Below, in pieces: positions 8,393 through 16,839 of a stretch of 64,000 bases of DNA. The stretch lies in the NCBI RefSeq assembly GCF_021555155.1, contig NZ_JAKGBU010000014.1, positions 1-64,000 of the forward strand, written 5' to 3'. The stretch is from Rhizobium alarense. Its GTDB lineage: Bacteria; Pseudomonadota; Alphaproteobacteria; Rhizobiales; Rhizobiaceae. The first letter of the stretch is position 1; each line of letters begins with the position of its first letter. Under the pieces are notes generated by a model. It made no database searches. It saw only the letters and a list, made by a program, of their open reading frames with translations, and was not told the DNA's origin. The translations under genes and the position numbers were made by a program.

Positions 8393-10111
8393 CTAGGCGG
8401 TTTTGATTGTGTGAAACTGGTCACTGCTACCTTGCGTCGCAGCGATCGGCAGGGCGACCGTAAACGTCGTTCCCTGTCCCCGGCTGCTTGTCACCTCGAT
8501 CGCCCCGCCGTGCATCTCCACAATCTGCTTGACAAAGTTGAGTCCGATGCCGGTGCCGGCAATGCCGGTCGACGTGCGCGCCCGGAAATACCGCTGGAAC
8601 ATGCGCGGCAGGTCGTCCTGATCGATGCCGATGCCTTCGTCGCGTACCGAGACGTAGGCCCAATCCCTCTCTTGCCAACCGGTGATGTGAACATTCGGTG
8701 CATCCGGCGCGTATTTTACGGCATTGGATAGAAGATTGTCGAAAACCTGCTCCAGCGCCGTGCGGTCGGCTGACATCGACGGGGGCAGGCGGTCGAGGTC
8801 GCGCAGGAAGCGGTGCGACTTCTTGATCCTTGCCTGGCGGCTGCAGCAGGTTGCAATGATGTCGGAGAGCGAACAGTCACCGTGAGTAATGGTGAGCCGG
8901 CCGTGGTCGAGGCGACCGGCAGCGAGGATGCTCTCCATCAGTTCGAGCATGCGCGACACGGAGCTGCGGATCTGGTCAGCCTTGTCCGCCACGAATTCCG
9001 GTGTCGCGCCGTCCTTGCGCCGCACGAGGCGCTGAGCCGCGCCATCAATGATGGCGAGCGGCGTGCGGAACTCGTGCGAGGTCATGGCGACGAACTGGCG
9101 CTGCAACTCGTTGATCTGACGCTCCTGAGCCAACATCCGTTCGAGCTCCTCAGCTTGGCTGGCGAGCTCCGCGGTGCGGCAACGGACGATTTCCTCAAGG
9201 GTGTCGCGGTGCTGCATGAGGTCACGCTCGGCCTTCTTGCGCGCGGTAACGTCGACATAGATGAGAATGCAGCCACCGCCGGGCACCGGCGCCGTGCGCG
9301 CCTCAACGACCACCCCGGCGAGCGTCTCACGTTCAAAGCTGTGTTCGAGAAAGAGCCGCGCGTGACGCACCCGGGTCGCCACAAGTTCATCGACGTCGCC
9401 GGAGCCATATTCGCCCCTCAACGCATTAAAACGCAGGATGTCGGCGAAGTTGACTCCCGGCGGGAAACGCTCTTCGGGCAAGGCGAGCAGCTCGTAGAAC
9501 CGCCGATTGGTCATCGAAACCGTGAGATCCGGTTCGATGGCACAGAGGCCGCCGGGGAAATTCTCGACCGTGGCGGCAAGGATATCGAACACCTTGCGCT
9601 GTGCTTTGTGGCCAATCGCACGCTGAAGCGGCCCCTTCCGGCTTCCATCCTGCGCCAGGCGCCGGTGGATCACAAGCTCGATATGGCGAGCGATATAGCC
9701 CAGCGCCTCATCTTCAGCGGCATCAAAGGGACGCGGGTCCGTCCGATAGAGCCGCAGCACGCCGCATGTCTCTTCCATATCCCGGGTTATGGGAACGGCG
9801 GCGGTAAACAGGCCGCTGCGCGGGTCGCGTTCGCCGTAGACGGTGCTTCCACCGCAAGGTACGGTGGTCTCCAGCATCGTCCAGTCAAGATTGTAGCAGC
9901 CCGCCAAGGCTGCGGTTTCGCTTGATTGCTCTCGCAGGTAGAGGGCCGCACTGGGCGCCAGCCCGTGAACCGGAACCGTCGCGGCGATACGCAGCATGTC
10001 AGGCATGAGCTGGGGAACAAAGCGATCGGAATAACCGATCCTCAGGATGTCCAGCGCGGCGTTGCTCGCCCAGTTCGGCACCAGATGCTGATCGCGTTTC
10101 AAAACGTACAT
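8393..10111 (-). CDS. Sensor histidine kinase with GAF-like and PAS domains
   Basis: About 572 residues from the ATG at 10111, preceded by GGGAGGCGGG; an in-frame ATG at 10165 would add 18 residues with no better signal. The N-terminal 190 residues look like a GAF-type sensor (SAALYLREQ, GVLRLYRTDPRPFDAAEDEAL). A PAS domain (about 215-310) and coiled-coil follow, then HisKA with HEFRTPLAII (His near 343) and HATPase with NLLSNAVKYAPDAP, DEGIGIDQDD and GTGIGLNFVKQI. No membrane segments are seen, so it is cytoplasmic. It is transcribed just ahead of the receiver gene at 7945. The signal sensed is unknown. Confidence 0.88.
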   Translation of the reverse strand: MYVLKRDQHLVPNWASNAALDILRIGYSDRFVPQLMPDMLRIAATVPVHGLAPSAALYLREQSSETAALAGCYNLDWTMLETTVPCGGSTVYGERDPRSGLFTAAVPITRDMEETCGVLRLYRTDPRPFDAAEDEALGYIARHIELVIHRRLAQDGSRKGPLQRAIGHKAQRKVFDILAATVENFPGGLCAIEPDLTVSMTNRRFYELLALPEERFPPGVNFADILRFNALRGEYGSGDVDELVATRVRHARLFLEHSFERETLAGVVVEARTAPVPGGGCILIYVDVTARKKAERDLMQHRDTLEEIVRCRTAELASQAEELERMLAQERQINELQRQFVAMTSHEFRTPLAIIDGAAQRLVRRKDGATPEFVADKADQIRSSVSRMLELMESILAAGRLDHGRLTITHGDCSLSDIIATCCSRQARIKKSHRFLRDLDRLPPSMSADRTALEQVFDNLLSNAVKYAPDAPNVHITGWQERDWAYVSVRDEGIGIDQDDLPRMFQRYFRARTSTGIAGTGIGLNFVKQIVEMHGGAIEVTSSRGQGTTFTVALPIAATQGSSDQFHTIKTA

Positions 10112-10434
10112 CCCGCCTCCCTTCGCCTCCCCTTCGCCTCGCTGCAAACCGCGGCATCGGGGCACTATACTCCTAGTGGAGCTTTAAGAGAGCGTTACAC
10201 GCGCGCAGGAAACTTCGCGGGTTGACCACCGATCGGAAAGACGTGCGACGGCTCGCGATCCCAGGCCTGAATCAGCAGAGATTCGTCATTCCAGTACCGT
10301 GTCGGAACCTCACACATGGCATCCGTCACGTCCGCAAGCGGTTGCAGCCTCGGACCACAGTGGACATGCTCTGCGTGTCGTGGCTGCCAGGCGCGCAGGT
10401 GTCGCGCCCGGGCCAGATGGAACGTTCGGCATGG
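10112..10434. other. Non-coding stretch between kinase gene and relic
   Basis: About 320 bases upstream of the kinase start. No reading frame here resembles a known protein. It contains the likely kinase promoter and, at its right end, runs directly into a relic of a multicopper oxidase gene. Confidence 0.5.
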
Positions 10435-10492
10435 TCAAGGCGTCGCCGCCAGTGCAGCCGCCACCTACCCGCTCCTCAACACCTGGCCGACC
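10435..10492 (+). pseudogene. Relic of a multicopper oxidase 5' end
   Basis: These 58 bases match 56373-56431, inside the signal-peptide region of the intact multicopper oxidase gene, with one missing base and two substitutions by eye. The encoded stretch reads [14 protein letters not shown] in both. Similarity stops abruptly on both sides. It is too short to function and is best read as a scar of a duplication or recombination event involving the oxidase gene. Confidence 0.8.
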
Positions 10493-10545
10493 ACCGCAAT
10501 CAACCTGTATCCGCCGTCTCCACACATTCCACGGGCCAAACAGCC

Positions 10546-11451
10546 TCACCCGCCGCCGCCCATGGTGACGGACATGAAGGCCCGAAAGGTTTGAGCCGCT
10601 GAAGCTATGGGGCGGGCCCGCGCCCAGGCCAGGCCGACATCCATGCTCGGAACCGGCTCGATCAGCCGGCGAAGTTCGATACGCTGCCCGTCGAGAGACC
10701 AGGGACGATAGACCATGTCGGACAGGATCGTTACGCCGACGCCCGCAGCGACCAACGAACGTACAGCCTCGACGGAACTTGTGGTCAGGACGGCGCGGGG
10801 CGCCAGTCCGACGGCATCCCAGTAGCGCGAGGCGGTCTTGCTTGCTTCGTCGACGGTCAGCACGATGTAGTCCTCCTGCGCGACGTCGGCCATGCTGATT
10901 TCATTTTTCACAAGAAGATGATGATCCGCCGAGAGCCAGAGCCGGCGGCTCGACCGCAGGAGGAGTTCCTGTTCCAGCTCCTCCGAATTGGCGAGATTGG
11001 AGACCAGCATCAGCCCGATGTCGAGGTCGCCCTGCACCAACTGCCGCTCGAGTGCCGGGCGAGGCAGTTCCTTTATCTCGACTGTCATCTGGGGATACGT
11101 CTTGCGGAAGCGTGCATAATACTTCGACATGAAATAGCCGGCGACCGTGTAGGTCATCCCGATTCTCAACTTGCCGGACGATCCGGCCTGCTCCCGCAGC
11201 GGCGTGCGTACCGCAGCCGCGACGGCGCCCGTGATGACACGCGCATGTTCGAGGAAACGCGCGCCCTCCATGGTCAGCCTGACACCCGCATGGGTCCGCT
11301 CCAAAAGCCGCACACCAAGCTCCTCCTCAAGCGATTTGATCGCTGTGGTGACTGCCGATTGGGAGATATTGAGATCGACGGCCGCATGGCTTACCTGCCC
11401 GCTTTCGGCCGTCGCGATGAAATAATCCAATTGTTTCAATGTGATGGCCAT
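10546..11451 (-). CDS. LysR-type transcriptional regulator of the catabolic island
   Basis: A 301-residue LysR protein of normal length. An N-terminal winged helix-turn-helix (about 1-60: LKQLDYFIATAESGQVSHAA, SQSAVTTAIKSLEEELGVRL) is followed by a periplasmic-binding-like effector domain. It is divergent from the pxpA operon with a 137-base intergenic region, the classic arrangement for a LysR protein controlling its neighbour. The same ~100-bp promoter sequence recurs ahead of the molybdenum hydroxylase operon at 26775, so this regulator probably controls both (inference). The effector is likely the pathway substrate or an intermediate. Confidence 0.9.
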   Translation of the reverse strand: MAITLKQLDYFIATAESGQVSHAAVDLNISQSAVTTAIKSLEEELGVRLLERTHAGVRLTMEGARFLEHARVITGAVAAAVRTPLREQAGSSGKLRIGMTYTVAGYFMSKYYARFRKTYPQMTVEIKELPRPALERQLVQGDLDIGLMLVSNLANSEELEQELLLRSSRRLWLSADHHLLVKNEISMADVAQEDYIVLTVDEASKTASRYWDAVGLAPRAVLTTSSVEAVRSLVAAGVGVTILSDMVYRPWSLDGQRIELRRLIEPVPSMDVGLAWARARPIASAAQTFRAFMSVTMGGGG

Positions 11452-11484
11452 CGCGCTGCGCCCCTCATCCGAATTATCTCTTTT

Positions 11485-11588
11485 TCTGATATTACATTAA
11501 AAAAATTACTATTTCACAAGATGGAAAAGCTGCGACAAGAATTGTGCAACGCCGCAAAGACGGCAGCTTAATTAGGGGTACGAAATCT
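11485..11588 (+). promoter_or_regulatory. Promoter/leader of the pxpA-biotin carboxylase operon (duplicated element, copy A)
   Basis: It contains an A/T-rich block with TTACTATTTCACA, then TGCAACGCCGCAAAGACGGC (with a small GCCG...CGGC hairpin), then AGGGGTAC ahead of the ATG. The same blocks in the same order and nearly the same spacing precede the gene at 26775. It is probably promoter, LysR site and leader; the exact LysR contacts cannot be told by eye. Confidence 0.75.
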
Positions 11589-12311
11589 ATGACGGTCACG
11601 TTGAACTGTGACATGGGGGAAAGCTTTGGCCTTTATCGGCTTGGTGACGACGCCGGGATGATGCCGCTGATCGACGTCGCGAACGTCGCTTGCGGTTTCC
11701 ATGCCTCCGATCCCGATCACATGCGCACCACCGTTCGGCGGGCGAAGAAGCATGGCGTCAAGGTCGGAGCACATCCCTCGCTCCCCGATCTCCAGGGTTT
11801 CGGCCGGCGAGAGATGAAGATGAGCCGCGACGAGGTCGCCAATTCGGTCATCTATCAGGTCGGCGCATTGCTCGGCTTCCTCATGGCGGAAGGCATGCAG
11901 CTCCATCACATCAAGCCGCACGGCAGCCTGTACGGCATGGCCGCCCGGCAGGAAGAGGTCGCGCATGCGATCTGTGATGCCGCCGAAATCTTCGGCGTGC
12001 CGTTGTTCGGCATGACCGGCACGATGCACGAAAAGATCTACCAGCAGCGGGGCGTCGCCTTCATTCCGGAATTCTATGCGGACCTCGCCTACGCGCCGGG
12101 CGGCTCGCTCATCGTCACGCGCGAGCATGAGGCGATGGACCCCGGCTTGATGGCCGAGCGCTGCGTCCGCGCCCTTCAGGACAAGAAGGGTACGGCAATC
12201 GACGGCAGTTTGTTCCCGGTCGGATGCGAAACGATCTGCGTGCATTCCGACACTCCGAACGCCATCGATATTGCCAAGGCCGTCCGGAGCGCGATCGCGC
12301 CCTGGCATTGA
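11589..12311 (+). CDS. pxpA: PxpA-like (LamB/YcsF) subunit, first copy
   Basis: A 240-residue LamB/YcsF protein. The start at 11589 is chosen because AGGGG lies upstream and the family N-terminus begins there (TLNCDMGESFG). Other family blocks are NVACGFHASDP, GAHPSLPD, HIKPHGSLYGMA and EFYADLAYAPGGSL. In the bacterial 5-oxoprolinase PxpABC, PxpA is the hydrolytic subunit acting with PxpB and PxpC in an ATP-dependent lactam opening. Here it heads an operon that also encodes biotin carboxylase and biotin carrier, so the substrate may be another lactam or cyclic amide. A paralogue lies at 22307 and a broken third copy at 54434. Confidence 0.9.
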   Translation: MTVTLNCDMGESFGLYRLGDDAGMMPLIDVANVACGFHASDPDHMRTTVRRAKKHGVKVGAHPSLPDLQGFGRREMKMSRDEVANSVIYQVGALLGFLMAEGMQLHHIKPHGSLYGMAARQEEVAHAICDAAEIFGVPLFGMTGTMHEKIYQQRGVAFIPEFYADLAYAPGGSLIVTREHEAMDPGLMAERCVRALQDKKGTAIDGSLFPVGCETICVHSDTPNAIDIAKAVRSAIAPWH

Positions 12312-12382
12312 CATCTTCGACCGCCCGAGCGGCGGTTCCATTGCCTGCATCACCTCGCATCGTCGGATTCGGAGATCTCGTC

Positions 12383-12616
12383 ATGACACAGATTCTTTCC
12401 CCCCTTCCCGGGACCTTCTATCGCAGCGCGGCACCCGGTCAGCCTCCGCTGAAAGCTGACGGCGACGATGTCGCCATCGGCGACGTGATCGGTCTCGTCG
12501 AAGTGATGAAGTCCTTCCACGAGATAAAGTCGGAAATTGCCGGTGCGGGCATCTCCTTCCTGGTCGACAACGAGGATCCGGTCATGGCCGGAGCACCGCT
12601 GGCGGAACTCGGCTGA
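12383..12616 (+). CDS. Short biotin carboxyl carrier protein
   Basis: A 77-residue stand-alone biotinyl domain, much shorter than AccB (about 150 residues) because the N-terminal extension is absent. The lysine to be biotinylated lies in VEVMKSFHEI, which has Ser after MK instead of the usual Met (AMKM). The two-fold lipoyl/biotinyl pattern is visible, from GDVIGLVE to VMAGAPLAEL. The stop overlaps the biotin carboxylase ATG (TGATG), indicating a stoichiometric partner. It would shuttle a carboxyl group from the biotin carboxylase to the PxpB/PxpC-type carboxyltransferase encoded next. Confidence 0.88.
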   Translation: MTQILSPLPGTFYRSAAPGQPPLKADGDDVAIGDVIGLVEVMKSFHEIKSEIAGAGISFLVDNEDPVMAGAPLAELG

Positions 12617-13980
12617 TGTTCAAGAAGCTGCTGGTTGCCAATCGCGGCGAGATTGCGGTGCGCGTCATCCGCGCGGCACAGGACCTCGGCATAAGGACAG
12701 TCGCTGTCTATTCCACCGCCGATGCCGATGCACTGCATGTCCAGCTCGCCGACGACGCCGTCAACATCGGCCCGCCGGCTGCGAAGAAGTCCTATCTGAA
12801 CATCGAAGCCTTGCTCGCCGCCGCCCACGACACCGGTTGCGACAGCGTTCATCCCGGCTACGGCTTCCTCGCCGAAAATGCGGAATTTTCGGACGCCGTG
12901 ACGGCCGCGGGTCTCGTCTTCGTCGGCCCCTCCGGCAATGCGATCCGCCTGATGGGCGACAAGGTTTCGGCGCGCGCAGCCGCCGCTGCCGCCGGCGTTC
13001 CCGTCGTTCCGGGATCCGCCGGACGGGTCGAAAGCATCGAGGCGGCGCGCGAGGTGCTGCAGCAGACCGACTTTCCGGTGATGATCAAGGCAGCTGCCGG
13101 CGGTGGCGGGCGCGGCATCCGCATCGCCAATTCGCTTGCCGAATTCGAGCAGGCATACCCGCAGGCACAGGCCGAAGCGCTTGCCGCCTTTGCCGACGGC
13201 GGCCTCTACATGGAAAAGGTCATCGGCCGTGCCCGCCATATCGAGGTGCAGGTTCTGGCCGACGGGACGAATGCCGTTCATTGCTACGAGCGCGAATGCT
13301 CGCTGCAGCGCCGGCGCCAGAAGGTCTGGGAGGAAGCGCCCTCGCGCGCCCTGTCGGATACGTTGCGCGACGAACTCTGCGCGTCGGCGGTGGCGCTTGC
13401 AAAGGCCGTCGGCTACTCCGGTGCCGGAACGGTGGAATATCTCTACGACGACGCGGCCGACCGGTTCTACTTCATCGAGATGAACACCCGCATCCAGGTG
13501 GAACATCCGGTGACGGAAGCGATTACCGGCATCGACCTCGTGGCGGAAATGCTGCGCATTGCCGGCGGGGAACCGCTGCGGCTTGCCCAGGGCGACATCG
13601 CGGTCAAGGGCCACGCCATCGAAGTGCGGCTCAACGCCGAGGACCCGGCCAGGGACTTCGCACCTTTCCCCGGCAAGATCGGCGACCTTCGCATTCCGGG
13701 CGGCCCCGGCGTCCGCTTCGATTCCATGATCTACGATGGCTACCAGGTGCCGCCCTTCTACGATTCCCTTCTGGCGAAGCTCATCGTGCATGGCGAGACG
13801 CGGGAGGCGGCAATCGTCCGGCTGGCGCGGGCGCTGCGCGAACTCGACATCGCCGGGATGAAAACCACCAAGCCGCTCTTTCTCGCGCTTGCAGCCGATC
13901 CTTCGGTGCAGGCGGGAGACGTGCACACCCGCTGGCTGGAAGGCTGGCTTACCGAAAACGCAGCGGCGCTCGCCGGCTGA
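12616..13980 (+). CDS. Biotin carboxylase subunit
   Basis: A 454-residue protein of AccC length. FKKLLVANRGEIAVRVIRAA marks the N-terminal domain, GGGGRGIRIA the ATP-grasp glycine-rich loop, and EMNTRIQVEHPVTE the catalytic segment. The C-terminal domain carries GHAIEVRLNAEDP. It uses ATP and bicarbonate to carboxylate biotin on the 77-residue carrier. The context (PxpA before it, PxpB/PxpC after it) argues against fatty-acid synthesis and for a dedicated carboxylase, as in urea carboxylase, where a biotin carboxylase works with a PxpB/PxpC-like carboxyltransferase. Confidence 0.93.
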   Translation: MFKKLLVANRGEIAVRVIRAAQDLGIRTVAVYSTADADALHVQLADDAVNIGPPAAKKSYLNIEALLAAAHDTGCDSVHPGYGFLAENAEFSDAVTAAGLVFVGPSGNAIRLMGDKVSARAAAAAAGVPVVPGSAGRVESIEAAREVLQQTDFPVMIKAAAGGGGRGIRIANSLAEFEQAYPQAQAEALAAFADGGLYMEKVIGRARHIEVQVLADGTNAVHCYERECSLQRRRQKVWEEAPSRALSDTLRDELCASAVALAKAVGYSGAGTVEYLYDDAADRFYFIEMNTRIQVEHPVTEAITGIDLVAEMLRIAGGEPLRLAQGDIAVKGHAIEVRLNAEDPARDFAPFPGKIGDLRIPGGPGVRFDSMIYDGYQVPPFYDSLLAKLIVHGETREAAIVRLARALRELDIAGMKTTKPLFLALAADPSVQAGDVHTRWLEGWLTENAAALAG

Positions 13981-13992
13981 GAAGGGGAACCG

Positions 13993-14868
13993 ATGTCGAT
14001 ACGCTTCAACTTCGGCGGTGACGAACACATCTTCGGCGAAGTGTCCGAGGAAATGTCTCTCGCCTCATTCTTCACCGGCCTTTCGATGATCAATGCGGTG
14101 CGGCAAGCCGCCATCCGCGGTGTCACCGAAACCTGCCCGGCCAATGCCAGCTTCCAGATCCGGTTCGACCCCGACGTCATCGCGCCCCGGGACCTGCTCA
14201 AGGAACTGGCCTCGATGGAGGAAGCGGCGTCGAAGTCCGACGCATCGCTGAAAACCCGCATCATCGAGCTTCCCGTCTTTTTCCAGGATCCATGGACGCA
14301 CGAGACCTGCATGCGCTTCCGCGAGCGCCACCAGGACCCGAGCACGACGGATCTCGGATATTCGGCGCGGATCAACGGTTACGACACGATTGAGGAATTC
14401 ATCGCCGCCTATTCCGGCCAGCCCTGGTTCGTTTCGATGGTCGGCTTCGTCGCCGGTCTGCCGTGGCTCTACCAGATGGTGGAGCGCAAGAAGCAGATCG
14501 AGGCTCCGAAGTACCTGCGTCCCCGCACGGACACGCCGAAGCTCACGGTCGGCCATGGCGGCTGCTTTGCGGCGATCTATTCGGTGCGTGGCGCCGGGGG
14601 CTACCAGATGTACGGCGTCACTCCTGCTCCCATCTACGACCCGGCGCGCAAGGTCCGCTACCTGACGGACGAGATGTGCCTCTTCAAGCCGGGCGACATT
14701 GTCAAGTTCAAGGCGATCAGCCGCGACGAATACGACGCGACGCTCGAGGAGATCGACGCCAACCGCTGGCAGCCGACGGTTCGCGACTGCACCTTCAGCC
14801 TCACCGATTTCAACCGCGACATTTACGGCACCAATGCCCAACTGATGGAGCTTCTCGATGGCCGTTAA
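13993..14868 (+). CDS. pxpB: PxpB-like (KipI / allophanate hydrolase subunit 1) carboxyltransferase subunit
   Basis: A 291-residue member of the KipI/AHS1 family, longer than typical PxpB (about 220-250) because of extra sequence around 80-130. The conserved core includes FVAGLPWLYQM, YLRPRTDTPKLTV and YSVRGAGGYQMYG, matching the family's GF.PG...Y and P..G.P...G.W...G blocks. GAGGGGAACCG precedes the ATG. In urea carboxylase the equivalent domain forms half of the carboxyltransferase that moves CO2 from biotin to the substrate; in PxpABC the homologue helps phosphorylate and open 5-oxoproline. It overlaps the pxpC gene by eleven bases. Confidence 0.88.
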   Translation: MSIRFNFGGDEHIFGEVSEEMSLASFFTGLSMINAVRQAAIRGVTETCPANASFQIRFDPDVIAPRDLLKELASMEEAASKSDASLKTRIIELPVFFQDPWTHETCMRFRERHQDPSTTDLGYSARINGYDTIEEFIAAYSGQPWFVSMVGFVAGLPWLYQMVERKKQIEAPKYLRPRTDTPKLTVGHGGCFAAIYSVRGAGGYQMYGVTPAPIYDPARKVRYLTDEMCLFKPGDIVKFKAISRDEYDATLEEIDANRWQPTVRDCTFSLTDFNRDIYGTNAQLMELLDGR

Positions 14869-15829
14869 GGTAATTACTCCCGGCCTTGCCACTTCGGTCC
14901 AGGATCTCGGCCGACCCGGCTGCTATCATGTCGGCATTCCCGAGGGTGGCGGTATGGACCGGTTCGCCACCCGCATCGCCAACCTTCTCGTCGGCAACGA
15001 CCCCGGAGCCGCCGTGCTCGAGGCCACCTTCATGGGTCCTGAGCTCGAGTTCACCGCACCGGCGGTCATCGCCGTCACCGGTGGCGAGCTGCCGCCCAAG
15101 GTCAACGGCGAGGAGCGGCCGACCTGGGAAAGCTTCGCGGTCAACGCAGGCGACCGCCTCTCCTTCGGCTACCTGAAGTCTGGCGCGCGGGCTTATATCG
15201 CGATTTCCGGCGGCATCGACGTCCCGGTCGTGCTGGGATCGCGCTCGACCTATGTTCTGGGCGCCCTCGGCGGTTTCGAGGGACGCACGCTGAAGACTGG
15301 CGACGAACTGCCGATCGGGGCCGGCATAGGCAAGGCCGGGCGGTCTCTGCCTCCCGGACTTCGCGGAAACGGCGCAGCACCTTCGGAACTGAGAATGCTC
15401 CCGGGCATCTACTGGCACCGCATCACGGAAACTGCGGGCAAGCGCTTCTTCGAGGAAACCTGGAAGGTAGCCCCCGAGGCCGACCGCATCGGCTATCGCT
15501 TCCGTGGTGGCACGCCGCTGGAATTCATGCCGCGCGAGCAGCCGTTCGGCGCCGGCTCCGATCCGTCCAACATCGTCGATGCCTGTTATCCGTACGGCTC
15601 TGTGCAGGTGCCGAGCGGCACGGAGCCGATCGTTCTCCACCGCGACGCGGTGTCCGGCGGCGGCTACATGATGCTCGGTGTGGTCATCTCGGCCGACATG
15701 GACCGCATCGCCCAAATGCAGCCGCATACGCCCGCCCGCTTCGTGCCGGTCAGCCTCGAGGATGCCCTCGTCGCGCGCGCCGACCGCCGGGCCGCCCTTG
15801 CCAGGGCAGAAGAATACCTGACCGCCTGA
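14858..15829 (+). CDS. pxpC: PxpC-like (KipA / allophanate hydrolase subunit 2) biotin-dependent carboxyltransferase subunit
   Basis: A 323-residue AHS2-family protein. The family opening is clear (KVITPGLATSVQDLGRPG, with GIPEGGGMDRFATRIAN), followed by FTAPAVIAVTGGELPPKVNG, AYIAISGGIDVPVVLGSRST and, near the end, GGGYMMLGVVISADMDRIAQ. With PxpB it forms the carboxyltransferase-like heterodimer. It closes the enzymatic part of the operon. The 257 bases that follow before the transporter genes hold no recognised gene, and one transcript probably continues into them. Confidence 0.92.
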   Translation: MAVKVITPGLATSVQDLGRPGCYHVGIPEGGGMDRFATRIANLLVGNDPGAAVLEATFMGPELEFTAPAVIAVTGGELPPKVNGEERPTWESFAVNAGDRLSFGYLKSGARAYIAISGGIDVPVVLGSRSTYVLGALGGFEGRTLKTGDELPIGAGIGKAGRSLPPGLRGNGAAPSELRMLPGIYWHRITETAGKRFFEETWKVAPEADRIGYRFRGGTPLEFMPREQPFGAGSDPSNIVDACYPYGSVQVPSGTEPIVLHRDAVSGGGYMMLGVVISADMDRIAQMQPHTPARFVPVSLEDALVARADRRAALARAEEYLTA

Positions 15830-16086
15830 GGCGGGCGGGGCAGGTCTCCGGGAGAGGAACCGGAGCAGGGAGGGGTTCGGTCGGCCAAAGCCGGCCCTTC
15901 GCCGCGCCAGGGAACAAGATCCGGCGCGCGCAACGACAAGACGAGACCGTTAAACGGCGTGAATTTGGCATCCGAGCGGTCCGAAGAGATCGCCGGAACC
16001 GACAGGGGAACATCGCGATATCCACAGGCCGGAACACGGCCGGATTCGCCATGCCCTTTCCATCGGCAACACAAGGAACAGGGGAC

Positions 16087-16839
16087 ATGGGTCATCTCAG
16101 CGCGGAAAACGTCTCCGTCGCCTTCGCAGGGCTAAAGGCGCTGTCGTCGGTCACGCTCGACATCACCCCGGGCCATATCAGCGGGCTGATCGGCCCGAAC
16201 GGTGCGGGCAAGACGACGCTCGTCAACGTACTGACCGGCTTTCAGGCGGCAACCGAAGGCGCCGTCAAGCTCGACGGCACGCCGCTCGGCGGCCTGAAGC
16301 CGCATCAGGTTCGCCGCCGCGGTATCGCCCGGACCTTCCAGGGCGGCCGCCTGTTCCGCGACCTGGCGGTCATCGACAATCTCGAAGTCACCGGCGTCGG
16401 GCTCGGCATGAGCCGGCGCGCCGCCGTCGCGGAAGCCGAAGCCATGCTGGAATGGATCGGTATCAGTCCGCTCGGCGCGCGCATCGCCGGCACCCTACCG
16501 TACACCGACGAGCGCCGTGTCGCGATCGGTCGCGCGCTGATGGGGCGGCCCGCCTACATTCTCCTCGACGAGCCCGCCGCCGGCATGAGCAGCCACGAAG
16601 CGGCCGATCTTTCCGCGCTGGTACGGCGCATCGCCCGCGACCTCGGCTGCGGCGTACTGATCATCGAACACAACGTCGGCCTCGTTCTGGGCCTCTGCGA
16701 CCATATTGTGGTGCTCGACTCGGGCGCCGTGATCGAGGAGGGAACGCCCGCTGCAATTCGCGGCAGCGAAAGGGTGCGGCACGCCTATATGGGCACCGCC
16801 GCCGAAGCCGGCCTGCCGGTCGTGGAGGCCCTGCAATGA
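16087..16839 (+). CDS. Branched-chain amino acid-type ABC transporter ATP-binding protein (LivG-like)
   Basis: A 250-residue ATPase from the ATG at 16087 (ACAGGGGAC upstream); an ORF extension to 16051 has no support. Walker A is GPNGAGKTT, Walker B YILLDEPAAGMS, and the C-terminal region IIEHNVGLVLGLCDHIVVLD is typical of LivG. The ABC signature is atypical: LPYTDERRVAIGRAL replaces LSYGQQR, a variation known among LivG proteins. It pairs with the LivF-like ATPase that overlaps its stop by four bases and energises uptake through the permeases downstream. Confidence 0.92.
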   Translation: MGHLSAENVSVAFAGLKALSSVTLDITPGHISGLIGPNGAGKTTLVNVLTGFQAATEGAVKLDGTPLGGLKPHQVRRRGIARTFQGGRLFRDLAVIDNLEVTGVGLGMSRRAAVAEAEAMLEWIGISPLGARIAGTLPYTDERRVAIGRALMGRPAYILLDEPAAGMSSHEAADLSALVRRIARDLGCGVLIIEHNVGLVLGLCDHIVVLDSGAVIEEGTPAAIRGSERVRHAYMGTAAEAGLPVVEALQ

